From assembly GCA_017794825.1 (NCBI GenBank), contig CP051237.1:1612001-1676000 (forward strand): a stretch of 64,000 bases of DNA, in the 5' to 3' direction. The position numbers and the translations under genes were made by a program. The notes under the pieces are model-generated. The model was given only the letters and a program-made list of their open reading frames with translations. It was not told where the DNA came from and searched no databases. This document shows positions 9,801-16,110 of the stretch, one piece after another; position 1 is the first letter of the stretch, and each line of letters begins with the position of its first letter. Source of the DNA: Pararhizobium sp. (GTDB taxonomy: Bacteria; Pseudomonadota; Alphaproteobacteria; Rhizobiales; Rhizobiaceae).

Positions 9801-9969
9801 CGGGGCTGGCGCCCGGATAGACCGTCGTGATGGTGATGACGGTTTCCTCGACCTCGGGATATTCACGGATCTGCAGGTTGGATATGCCCTGAAAGCCGAG
9901 AATGAGGATCAGGAACGCCAGAACCGTCGAGAGAACCGGACGCTGTATGAATATGTTCGAGAAATTCAT
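6874..9969 (-). CDS. RND efflux transporter, inner-membrane permease
   Basis: This 1031-residue protein is of AcrB/MexF type (HAE1 group). It starts with an FSNIFIQRPVLSTVLAF first helix and carries the TM4 proton-relay motif GLVVDDAIVVVENIHRH with paired aspartates. Two large periplasmic loops and a C-terminal hydrophobic repeat are present, and the length is normal for the family. It would pump drugs or other amphiphiles across the envelope together with the adaptor encoded just upstream and an outer-membrane TolC-type channel not found here. Its ATG overlaps the adaptor stop codon (ATGA), so the two are translationally coupled. Confidence 0.93.
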   Translation of the reverse strand: MNFSNIFIQRPVLSTVLAFLILILGFQGISNLQIREYPEVEETVITITTVYPGASPDLVQGFISAPVAAAVATTENIDYVTSQSLPSTSVVTVHMRLGSNPDVALTEVLSKVQQVRGDLPADARDPTIVKGTGQTFALMYLSMQNPNMTSEQLTEYIKRVIRPRMSTVRGVADVQILGAADYTMRVWIDPVKLAAHSITASEVLAAINASNFLSAPGKTENEYVAYSITLRSTLQTEDAFSELPVKSEDGKVVRLRDVAEVELGAENNDTIVNINGQGGTFVGIYQTPAANPLDTASAVIEELPAIQASLPEGMSIALVYDSTETISASIEEVFKTIGEAVIIVIVVILLFLGSFRSVLMPVVTIPLSLIGVCFLLLMMDYSLNLLSLLAMVLAIGLVVDDAIVVVENIHRHIEEGLSPMQAAFTGMQEISSAVIAMTITLAAVFAPLAFTGGLTGALFREFALTLAGAVIISGVVALTITPMMSARLLKAGQQSRFANFVDRCFEWISERYERLVAGSLKYRPVTLLVVIALVSVTVFMFTKTSSELAPEEDAGALFALINAPRYATSEYTDLYADQIRELTKDIPELDKDFQIVGFSGQTNSAIAVWAFKDWSERDRSQKEIQADIQARLSKVAGVEALVFSPPSLPGSGGGLPISVVIQSIGDPSQVYEVAEQIKQEAMASGRFIVVQNSLAYDAPEVTVTIDRDRAASLNLPISDIGTTLGLLVGGGSIAQFDRDSNSYDIIMQVPDRYRNNPEAVGQYFVRSITGDMVPLSAVIKISTNASPAAIEQFNQLNSATISALPLPGVTTGEGLALIEDIARPLLPEGFFIDYSGQSRLEKTEGNTILIAFALAVVIIYLVLAAQFESFRDPFIILMSVPLSIFGAIIPLNIGLGTLNIYTQVGLITLVGLITKHGILLVEFANQQREENGLSRREAIVASAKVRLRPILMTTAAMALGVVPLITAEGAGAAARYSMGLVIFTGILVGTAFTLFVVPMFYTFISRKELGAPLETPEDRPAAAKEETAQPL

Positions 9970-11117
9970 TCGGCGTCTGTCTTTTTGGCGGCGACTGCGC
10001 CTGGATTGATGGCGTTGTCGATTGTTACGGTTGCGCCGTTGGAAAGGCGGTTCTGCCCTGCCGTTACCACTGTATCGCCAGCGGACAGGCCTTCCGGTAT
10101 CTCGACCCAGCCAAGGCTGCGACGGCCGGGTTTCACGAAGATCTGTTTGGCGACCTTGCGGACTGGCGTCTTCTCATCGGCTTCAGCCGGTTCGCCGTCT
10201 GCGCTTTCGGCGTTGCTGACGCGATAGACATAGTCGCCGTAAAGACTGGTGATCAGCGCAGTCTGCGGTACGGCGATGATGTTCTGTTCTTCCGGAAGCT
10301 TGACCCTGACCTGCACGAACTGGCCTGGATTGAGCTTTCCGTCGGGATTGGTGATGACCGCGCGCACCGACACCAACCGGGTGACGGGATCGACTTTCGG
10401 ATCGATGCCGGTGATCGAGCCGGTGAACGGCATGTCGTCGGTGGTTATTCCGAAAACCACGTCCTGCCCGATCTCCAGATCGTCGAAACGCTGTTCGGGA
10501 ACGGTGAAGTCCACCCGCATCGTTTCAAGGTCCTGCAGCGTCGCGATCACTGTGCCGGGCGAAACATACTGGCCCGGATCGATACGCGGGATACCGGTAG
10601 TGCCTGAAAACGGAGCCTTGACCTGCTTCTGGTCGAGCACGGCCTGAGCCTTCGTCGACAGCGCCGCCGACACGGAGGCCGTGGCCTGTGCGTTGGTGAC
10701 GCTGACTTCGGAGTTCACGCCGCGTTCGCGCAGTTGCTGGACGCGTTCCAGGGTCTGCCGGTCGAGCGCCGCCTGCGCCTCGACGGATTTCATGTCGGCC
10801 TGCTCGACGTTGTCTTCGAGCTGGACGAGCAGAGTTCCCTTTTCAACGTGCTGGTTGGCGTCGAAGAGAATATCGCGCACCACGCCGGTCGTTTCGACTG
10901 TCAGATCGACGCCCTTCGATGCGCCGACTGTACCTATCGCCATAATTCCCGGGTTCCAGGTAATCGGTTCGACCTCCATGGTCGAAACGGTTACGGGCGG
11001 CGCCTGCATGTTCGCAAAAAACTGCTCGATCGCTTGATCGCGAAACATGTTGAAGCCGACGATGCCGCCGACGACGATCGCAAGCAGGATGATGGCAATG
11101 ATGAAACGCTTGATCAC
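9966..11117 (-). CDS. RND efflux periplasmic adaptor (membrane fusion protein)
   Basis: This 383-residue HlyD/AcrA-family protein has one N-terminal membrane anchor (FIIAIILLAIVVGGIVGF). A split biotinyl-lipoyl domain flanks an alpha-helical hairpin (about residues 85-155, QAALDRQTLERVQQL), followed by a beta-barrel domain (about 190-270) and a membrane-proximal domain. I chose the GTG at 11117 because GAGG precedes it; an in-frame TTG at 11144 would add nine unlikely residues. It links the permease to an outer-membrane channel. Transcription runs away from the TetR gene across an operator-like palindrome. Confidence 0.9.
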   Translation of the reverse strand: MIKRFIIAIILLAIVVGGIVGFNMFRDQAIEQFFANMQAPPVTVSTMEVEPITWNPGIMAIGTVGASKGVDLTVETTGVVRDILFDANQHVEKGTLLVQLEDNVEQADMKSVEAQAALDRQTLERVQQLRERGVNSEVSVTNAQATASVSAALSTKAQAVLDQKQVKAPFSGTTGIPRIDPGQYVSPGTVIATLQDLETMRVDFTVPEQRFDDLEIGQDVVFGITTDDMPFTGSITGIDPKVDPVTRLVSVRAVITNPDGKLNPGQFVQVRVKLPEEQNIIAVPQTALITSLYGDYVYRVSNAESADGEPAEADEKTPVRKVAKQIFVKPGRRSLGWVEIPEGLSAGDTVVTAGQNRLSNGATVTIDNAINPGAVAAKKTDAE

Positions 11118-11199
11118 GGGAACCTCTGCGTGGACGAAGATCAAATGACATTGGCCCGTTGCGGCGACAGGCGAAAATTGTCCAGCTACATCCTAACTG

Positions 11200-11215
11200 T
11201 ACCGTCTGGACGGTA
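11200..11215. promoter_or_regulatory. TetR operator-like palindrome between tetR and the RND operon
   Basis: TACCGTC-TG-GACGGTA has perfect 7-bp arms around a 2-bp centre. It lies 41 bp upstream of the tetR ATG and 82 bp upstream of the adaptor start. Its position fits a TetR site repressing both divergent units. Confidence 0.65.
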
Positions 11216-11256
11216 ATGTCAAATGGAATTACTATCACTAAATAGAGAGGAAATGA

Positions 11257-11817
11257 ATGTCAGGCAACAGACCGAGTTCGAGATCCAGGATACTTGCAGC
11301 CGCGGCGGCGCTTGCCCGCGACGCCGGTCCGGGCAAGCTTTCCCTCGACGCGGTCGCAGCGCGGGCCGGAGTATCCAAGGGCGGGCTTCTGTACCATTTT
11401 CCGAGCAAGGCCGCGCTGATGGCTGGCCTCGTGGAGGATTATATCGCCGAATTCGAAGCCAAACTCGATGCGGCGGCGACAGAAGACGATACAGGAGAGG
11501 CCTTGATGAAGGCCTATATCGCCCTGTCCTTGAAATCGCTCGACGAGAAGCAGCCTCCGGCCTCCTGGATCTTCTCGGCCATGGCCGAGGATCCGGATTT
11601 TCTCAAACCGGTCAACGAATTCCGGCGCAAACTGCTCAACCGCCTGCTCTCGGGATCGGCCGATCGAACGAAGACAATCATGGCCTATCTGGCGATCGAA
11701 GGCCTGCATAGCCTGAAGCTGTTCGGATCAGACCTGCTTTCCGGAGAAGACAGGGACGCGATTGACGCTCATTTGCTGTCTCGGACACGAGCCAGACCAG
11801 CTTCCTCCAGGGAATAA
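11257..11817 (+). CDS. TetR-family regulator of the divergent RND efflux operon
   Basis: This 186-residue regulator has an N-terminal TetR DNA-binding domain (SRSRILAAAAALARDAG...LSLDAVAARAGVSKGGLLYHFPSKAALMAGLVEDY, about residues 8-60). The variable helical ligand domain ends ...LEGLHSLKLFG. The ATG at 11257 follows a GAGAGGAA ribosome-binding site. Divergent placement next to an RND pump and the intervening 16-bp palindrome argue that it represses the pump and itself until a ligand binds. The stop codon overlaps the T-tract of a terminator that faces the other strand. Confidence 0.88.
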   Translation: MSGNRPSSRSRILAAAAALARDAGPGKLSLDAVAARAGVSKGGLLYHFPSKAALMAGLVEDYIAEFEAKLDAAATEDDTGEALMKAYIALSLKSLDEKQPPASWIFSAMAEDPDFLKPVNEFRRKLLNRLLSGSADRTKTIMAYLAIEGLHSLKLFGSDLLSGEDRDAIDAHLLSRTRARPASSRE

Positions 11818-11840
11818 AAAAAGTGCGCCGAAGCGCACTT
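11816..11840 (-). terminator. Intrinsic terminator, minus-strand orientation
   Basis: AAGTGCGC-TTCG-GCGCACTT forms a perfect 8-bp stem with a UUCG tetraloop, followed on the minus strand by an uninterrupted run of T. On the plus strand no T-tract follows, so it does not serve tetR. Confidence 0.8.
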
Positions 11841-11965
11841 GTGAGATTTGCTGAGCTGTAAAGCAGGCTTCGCCCGTAGGACCAACGTCGCCTGAATTCG
11901 TGACTGAACGCCGAGGTGGTTCAGACACGCGAACAATACGGAGGCGACCGTAAACGCTTCCTTAA
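11816..11965 (-). ncRNA. Candidate structured small RNA with intrinsic terminator
   Basis: Read on the minus strand, this gap holds nested helices: 11942-11948 pairs with 11887-11893, 11926-11933 with 11897-11902 (one bulge), and 11919-11924 with 11904-11909 around a 9-nt loop. Downstream is an 8-bp UUCG-capped hairpin followed by seven U. No promoter is convincing, so the 5' end is a guess; a TTGATC box near 11975 is weak. The family is not recognised. An overlapping minus-strand reading frame of about 108 codons (start near 12095) is a competing explanation. The rest of the gap 11818-12210 shows only a GGTTAAT/ATTAACC inverted repeat near 12010-12040 and the GntR operator. Confidence 0.5.
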
Positions 11966-12156
11966 CAAAACTGATCAAATCGTAACCAGCAAGCCGCTCT
12001 GTAAAGGTACGGTTAATTTCCTGATTACTTTCGATTAACCATGAAACTTTGGCGTCGACGCAGTGCGCCGCGCTTGGCTGCCTTGCGTTTCCCACCGTCG
12101 GGTCGTCTGGCGGTCAAATACCGCCACGGACCCGATTTTTCTTTTTTCGGAAATCG

Positions 12157-12164
12157 TGTATACA
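12157..12164. promoter_or_regulatory. GntR operator-like palindrome upstream of its own gene
   Basis: TGTATACA, within the 10-mer GTGTATACAT, lies 47 bp upstream of the gntR ATG. The reverse complement of the same 10-mer occurs upstream of the first demethylase gene, as expected of a shared FadR-type operator. Confidence 0.55.
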
Positions 12165-12210
12165 TTTTATTGAAACTCGCTGAGAACAGACAACGGAGGA
12201 AACCGCGAGG

Positions 12211-12945
12211 ATGAGCGAGAACACGGCAGCCACCCACGCCGCGCGAACCGTCATAGAACTGCGTGAGAAGATCATTAGCGGTCAGCTCACAGGCGGGACG
12301 CGCCTGTTCGAAGTGCCGCTTTCTGAAGAGTTGCAGATATCGCGAACGCCGCTGCGCGACGCCATGTCCAGGCTCACCGAAGAAGGTCTGCTGGAAAGGC
12401 TCAAGAATGGCGGCTTCGTCGTTCGAACCTTCACGATGGACGACGTCGTCGACGCCATCGAATTGCGTGGCGTGCTGGAAGGGACCGCGGCGCGTCTGGC
12501 GGCGGAACGCGGCGCTGCGCCGGAGCTTCTTTCGCGCATGGAAAGTCTGGTTTCCGAACTCGACGATTGCTTCGGAGAAGCCCATAATACAGTGGATTTC
12601 GAGCGATATTCCGAACTGAATGCCGAGTTCCACCAGATTCTGGCGTCGCTGTCGGGCAGCGACATCGTCAGGCGGGAGGTGGAGCGTGTTTGCCGCCTGC
12701 CTTTCGCGTCCCCGTCGGCCTTCCTGCCCGACCGGTCCGATATCGTGGCGTTCCGTCGCTCCCTGCAGGTGGCGCAGGAGCAGCATCGCGCAATCGCCGC
12801 CGCCATCGCCGCACGGGAAGGCAGTCGGGCCGAACATCTTGCGCGCGAGCATGCGCGCACCGCAAGACGCAATCTGGACTACGTGCTCAGACAGGAAGCA
12901 AGCCTCAGGGACCAAGTGCCGAGCCTGGCGATCGTCTCCAACTGA
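12211..12945 (+). CDS. GntR-family (FadR subfamily) regulator of the demethylation cluster
   Basis: This 244-residue protein has a winged-helix domain (about residues 12-75, LFEVPLSEELQISRTPLRDAMSRLTEEGLLER) and an all-helical FCD ligand domain (about 85-225). The family usually senses carboxylic acids. GGAGG precedes the ATG. It is the first gene of the cluster, on the same strand, 93 bp before the first demethylase. Identical operator-like 10-mers, in opposite orientation, sit in front of both, implying autoregulation and control of the catabolic genes. The effector is probably the imported methylated acid or its product; this is inference. Confidence 0.85.
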   Translation: MSENTAATHAARTVIELREKIISGQLTGGTRLFEVPLSEELQISRTPLRDAMSRLTEEGLLERLKNGGFVVRTFTMDDVVDAIELRGVLEGTAARLAAERGAAPELLSRMESLVSELDDCFGEAHNTVDFERYSELNAEFHQILASLSGSDIVRREVERVCRLPFASPSAFLPDRSDIVAFRRSLQVAQEQHRAIAAAIAAREGSRAEHLAREHARTARRNLDYVLRQEASLRDQVPSLAIVSN

Positions 12946-13003
12946 CCTCGCCTGCTGGCGATGCCGTTTTGGACTTGCGTCCGATCCATAATTCGGGCAG
13001 TTA

Positions 13004-13011
13004 TGTATACA
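13004..13011. promoter_or_regulatory. GntR operator-like palindrome upstream of the first demethylase
   Basis: TGTATACA, within ATGTATACAC, is the exact reverse complement of the 10-mer upstream of gntR. It ends 27 bp before the demethylase ATG, close enough to overlap the promoter. Confidence 0.55.
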
Positions 13012-13038
13012 CGGAACGACCATATGGGAGGAAAAGAT

Positions 13039-14445
13039 ATGACTGTATCCAGTCTGGAAGACGTTCTGCGCAAAAGCGGCAACACCGTTGATCACTTGCG
13101 CAATTCTAAAATCGGCATGTATGTGTACCCGGTCGTGGCGCCGGAATTTTCCAACTGGCGCGACGAGCAGCGCGCCTGGCGCGATACGGCTGTGCTGTTC
13201 GACCAGACCCACCACATGGACGAACTGATTGTCGAAGGACCGGATGCTGCTGCATTTCTGGAGCATGTCGGCATCAACAGCTTCGCCAATTTCGATCTGA
13301 ACCGCGCGAAGCATTTCGTCCCGGTGACGCCGGCCGGCCATGTCATCGGAGACATGATCATTTTTCGCGAGCGGGAAGACAAGTTCGTGCTGGTCGGCCG
13401 CGCGCCGACGGCGAACTGGGTCAAGTTCCAGGCGGCGATCGGCAAATGGAAGGTGCGGCTTATCCACGACCCGCGCTCCGACAGCCGCCCGGACGGCAAG
13501 GCGATCTACCGCACGCATTACCGTTTCCAGATCCAGGGTCCGGACGCCAACAAGATCTTCGACAAGATCAACGGCGGCGCCATTCCCGATGTGAAGTTCT
13601 TTCATGTCGACTGGATCAATATCGGCTCCAAACGGGTCCAGGCTCTCAGACATGGCATGGCCGGGGCGCCGGGTCTGGAAGTGTGGGGACCCTATGCCGA
13701 CAAGCACTACATCCAGTCGACCATCCTGGAAGCCGCGCGGGACGTCGGTGTGGATCTGCGCCAGGTGGGCAGCCGCGCCTATTCGACGAATACTCTGGAA
13801 TCCGGCTGGATTCCGTCGCCGTTGCCGGGCATCTACACGGGCGACGGCATGATGAAGGAATATCGCGAGTGGCTGGGCGCGGACAGTTATGAAGCGGCCG
13901 GCTCCATCGGCGGCAGCTATGTCAGCGACAATATCGAAGACTATTACGTCAATCCGTTCGAACTCGGCTACGGCTTCTATATCGGATGGAAAACGGACTT
14001 CATCGGCAAGGATGCGCTGACGAAGATGAAGGAAGGCAAGAACCGCAAGAAGGTGACCTTCGAATGGAATCGTGACGACGTGCTCAAGGTCATCGCTTCC
14101 GGCTTCGAAGGCGGCACGCCCTACAAGTGGATCGATTTCCCGCAGCCGAACTACGCTTCGACCAGCGCCGACATGATCATGAATGGCGACCGGATGGTCG
14201 GCATGTCGATGTTCAACGGCTATTCGTTCAACGAACGCTGTGTGCTGTCGCTGGGCGTGGTCGATGACGCGGTGCAGGAAGGCGACGTGCTGACGCTCGT
14301 CTGGGGCGAACCGGAGGAAACCCAGAAGACCTCCACCGAAAAGCACAAGCAGACGGAAATCAGGGTGCGCGTGTCGCCGACGCCCTACGCCAGCGAGGCG
14401 CGCGAAAACTATGCGGAAAGCTGGCGCACCAAGAAGTCGGCCTGA
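13039..14445 (+). CDS. GcvT-like tetrahydrofolate-dependent demethylase (LigM/DesA-type), paralogue A
   Basis: This 468-residue protein is of the aminomethyltransferase family, with the GcvT folate-binding domain (about residues 30-330: EQRAWRDTAVLFDQ, VEGPDA, QVGSRAYST, ESGWIPSPLP) and a GcvT C-terminal barrel (about 340-455). The length fits O-demethylases such as LigM and DesA (about 470) better than GcvT or DmdA (about 370). It would move a methyl group from a methoxylated or methylated acid to THF, giving 5-methyl-THF. The ATG at 13039 is chosen for the GGAGG 9 nt upstream. The neighbouring TRAP transporter, second paralogue and MetF-like reductase support the role. The substrate is unknown. 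Confidence 0.8.
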   Translation: MTVSSLEDVLRKSGNTVDHLRNSKIGMYVYPVVAPEFSNWRDEQRAWRDTAVLFDQTHHMDELIVEGPDAAAFLEHVGINSFANFDLNRAKHFVPVTPAGHVIGDMIIFREREDKFVLVGRAPTANWVKFQAAIGKWKVRLIHDPRSDSRPDGKAIYRTHYRFQIQGPDANKIFDKINGGAIPDVKFFHVDWINIGSKRVQALRHGMAGAPGLEVWGPYADKHYIQSTILEAARDVGVDLRQVGSRAYSTNTLESGWIPSPLPGIYTGDGMMKEYREWLGADSYEAAGSIGGSYVSDNIEDYYVNPFELGYGFYIGWKTDFIGKDALTKMKEGKNRKKVTFEWNRDDVLKVIASGFEGGTPYKWIDFPQPNYASTSADMIMNGDRMVGMSMFNGYSFNERCVLSLGVVDDAVQEGDVLTLVWGEPEETQKTSTEKHKQTEIRVRVSPTPYASEARENYAESWRTKKSA

Positions 14446-14476
14446 TGTTCTGACAGGCGCGGGAACGCCAGGCCTC

Positions 14477-14500
14477 CCGCCGGCCGGAAACGGCCGGCGG
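14477..14500. promoter_or_regulatory. Very stable intercistronic stem-loop
   Basis: A perfect 10-bp all-GC stem (14477-14486 with 14491-14500) is capped by a GAAA tetraloop and has no T-tract. It probably protects the upstream mRNA or sets relative expression of the TRAP binding protein. Confidence 0.6.
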
Positions 14501-14517
14501 TAGTGATACGAGGAGGA

Positions 14518-14589
14518 ATGCCCTGCCACGGGAGACGAGCGCAATCTCGATCCGGTTGGCGGGAAAAGTATCATCAAACAGGAGGATAG
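14518..14589 (+). CDS. Putative 23-codon leader peptide before dctP
   Basis: ATG at 14518 follows the strong ribosome-binding site GAGGAGG at the usual spacing. It opens 23 codons (MPCHGRRAQSRSGWREKYHQ, then TGG) rich in Arg, Gln and His. The TAG stop falls inside the dctP ribosome-binding region, two bases before the dctP ATG. The geometry suggests translational coupling or attenuation, but no homologue is recognised and it may be chance. Confidence 0.35.
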   Translation: MPCHGRRAQSRSGWREKYHQTGG

Positions 14590-14591
14590 TG

Positions 14592-15593
14592 ATGAATATC
14601 TATCGCATGTTCGGCGGCCTTGCCTCGGCGACGGTCGCCGCGGCCGCCTTTGTGGGCCTTTCAAGCCCGGCTTCGGCGCAAGAAACACTCAAGCTCGCGC
14701 ATTTTGTGCCGCCGGCGCATATCGTCACCCGGTCTGTGGTCGAGCCACTGGCCAATGGCGTCGAGCAGGATTCCAACGGCGCGTTGAAGATCCAGGTCTA
14801 TCCGGGCGGCGAGCTTGGAGCAGGCCCGCTCGAACAATATGTCCGCGCGCTTCAGGGCGTGGCGGATATCACCTGGGGTCTGCAGGGGTACACGTCGTCC
14901 CAGTTTCCGAAAAGCATGATCGTCGAAATGCCGGGCGCCATGGACGGCATGACGGGTTACGACATGATCTGGAACGCCTACGACGATCATCTGAAGGACG
15001 AGTTCCCCGGCACCAAGCCGCTGGCGCTTTGGGCTTCCGAACCGAACATCTTCATCATTAAGGATCACGACGTTCGCACGCCCGACGACATCAAGGGACT
15101 GAAGATCAGGGTTTCCGGCTCCACCGCTGCGGCCACTGTCGAAGCGCTCGGCGCAACGCCCGTGCAGATGCCCGCGGGCGAAATCTACAACGCCCTGCAG
15201 ACGGGGCTGATCGACGGCGTGATCACCGGCACAAGCGCCGTGGGCGACTTCAAGCTCGATGAAGTGGCCAACAGCTACACCTTCGGAGCGCCTCTCGGCC
15301 ACATCACCTTCTACCTTGTGATGAACCAGGGCAAATACGACAGCCTGCCGGACGCCCTGAAGGCGGCCATCGACAAGAACAGCGGCCGCAGCCTCTCAAA
15401 GAGCGGCGAAGAAGGCTGGAACGCCCGCGCCGACGACGTTCTGCAGTCGATCAAGGACGCGGGCGACAACACGGTGATCGTCCTGTCCGACGACGAGGCG
15501 GCGGCGTTCGGGGAACTGACCCTGCCGGTGACCGACAGGCTGATCGCCGAGATGAACGCACAGGACGTTCTTTCCGCAATGCGGGGAGAATAA
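14592..15593 (+). CDS. TRAP transporter solute-binding protein (DctP family)
   Basis: This 333-residue periplasmic protein has a Sec signal peptide (hydrophobic core through residue 25, cleavage after SPASAQ). It has the DctP fold signatures ETLKLAHFVPPAHI near the mature N-terminus, LKIRVSGSTAAATVEALGATPVQMPAGEIYNALQTGLIDG (about residues 170-215, containing the Arg that binds the substrate carboxylate) and a C-terminal helical tail. AGGAGG precedes the ATG. DctP proteins bind organic acids, so the imported methylated compound is probably an acid. It is followed at 4 bp by dctQ and dctM. Confidence 0.9.
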   Translation: MNIYRMFGGLASATVAAAAFVGLSSPASAQETLKLAHFVPPAHIVTRSVVEPLANGVEQDSNGALKIQVYPGGELGAGPLEQYVRALQGVADITWGLQGYTSSQFPKSMIVEMPGAMDGMTGYDMIWNAYDDHLKDEFPGTKPLALWASEPNIFIIKDHDVRTPDDIKGLKIRVSGSTAAATVEALGATPVQMPAGEIYNALQTGLIDGVITGTSAVGDFKLDEVANSYTFGAPLGHITFYLVMNQGKYDSLPDALKAAIDKNSGRSLSKSGEEGWNARADDVLQSIKDAGDNTVIVLSDDEAAAFGELTLPVTDRLIAEMNAQDVLSAMRGE

Positions 15594-15597
15594 TTCC

Positions 15598-16110
15598 TTG
15601 CTGAGCATTGTGAGGCAGATTGCGGACAGGCTGATCAGCCTGTCCGCAATGATCGGCTCCATCGGCCTTGTTTTCGAAGTCTGCGTCATACTGGTCGACG
15701 TGACCGGCCGCTATTTCGGACATCCCCTGATCGGCGCTCAGGACATGTCCCAAATGGCGATGGTCATCGTCGTCTTTGGCGGCATGGCGCTGTGCGACAA
15801 GCTTGGCGGTCATATCGCCGTCGATGTTTTCGAGCATTCCTTTCCAGGCTGGCTCAACCGCTTCACCGATATCGCAGGCGCGCTGATCGGCAGCGCGATC
15901 TTCGCGGGCATCGCCTGGACCGTCTGGGAATCGTCGCAACTCTCGCTGATGCTCAAGCTGAAGACGAACATCATCAGCCTGCCGAAAGCCTGGTTCCAGT
16001 GGTCGCTGTGCGCCTTCGCAGCGATAACGGCGCTGGCCATGTTGCTGCGCGCGATCGAACTTGCCTCCAGCGGACGGGATGTCCGCGAAGAACGGGAAGG
16101 CCTGCTATGA
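15598..16110 (+). CDS. TRAP transporter small permease (DctQ)
   Basis: This 170-residue membrane protein has four hydrophobic helices (about residues 15-37, 50-68, 88-110 and 130-150), as usual for DctQ. The start is probably TTG at 15598 with GGGGAG upstream. The DctM ATG overlaps the stop (ATGA). Codons 8-18 are formed by a 32-bp perfect palindrome, which is unusual in coding sequence. Confidence 0.85.
   Translation: MLSIVRQIADRLISLSAMIGSIGLVFEVCVILVDVTGRYFGHPLIGAQDMSQMAMVIVVFGGMALCDKLGGHIAVDVFEHSFPGWLNRFTDIAGALIGSAIFAGIAWTVWESSQLSLMLKLKTNIISLPKAWFQWSLCAFAAITALAMLLRAIELASSGRDVREEREGLL
15619..15650. repeat. Perfect 32-bp palindrome inside the dctQ coding start
   Basis: ATTGCGGACAGGCTGA is followed with no spacer by its exact reverse complement. 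It lies 26 bp after the dctP stop. In RNA it would fold into a strong hairpin over dctQ codons 8-18 and could stabilise the dctP message or throttle dctQ translation. Confidence 0.8.

Noticed and set aside
11769..12095. Minus-strand frame of 108 codons across the sRNA region
   Set aside because: There is no ribosome-binding site or recognisable motif, and it reads through the terminator hairpin into tetR. Kept only as an alternative to the small RNA.
12025..14688. Minus-strand open frame of 887 codons opposite gntR and demethylase A
   Set aside because: It is antisense to two genes with clear family motifs, has His/Arg/Asp-rich composition typical of shadow frames in GC-rich DNA, and shows no recognisable domain.
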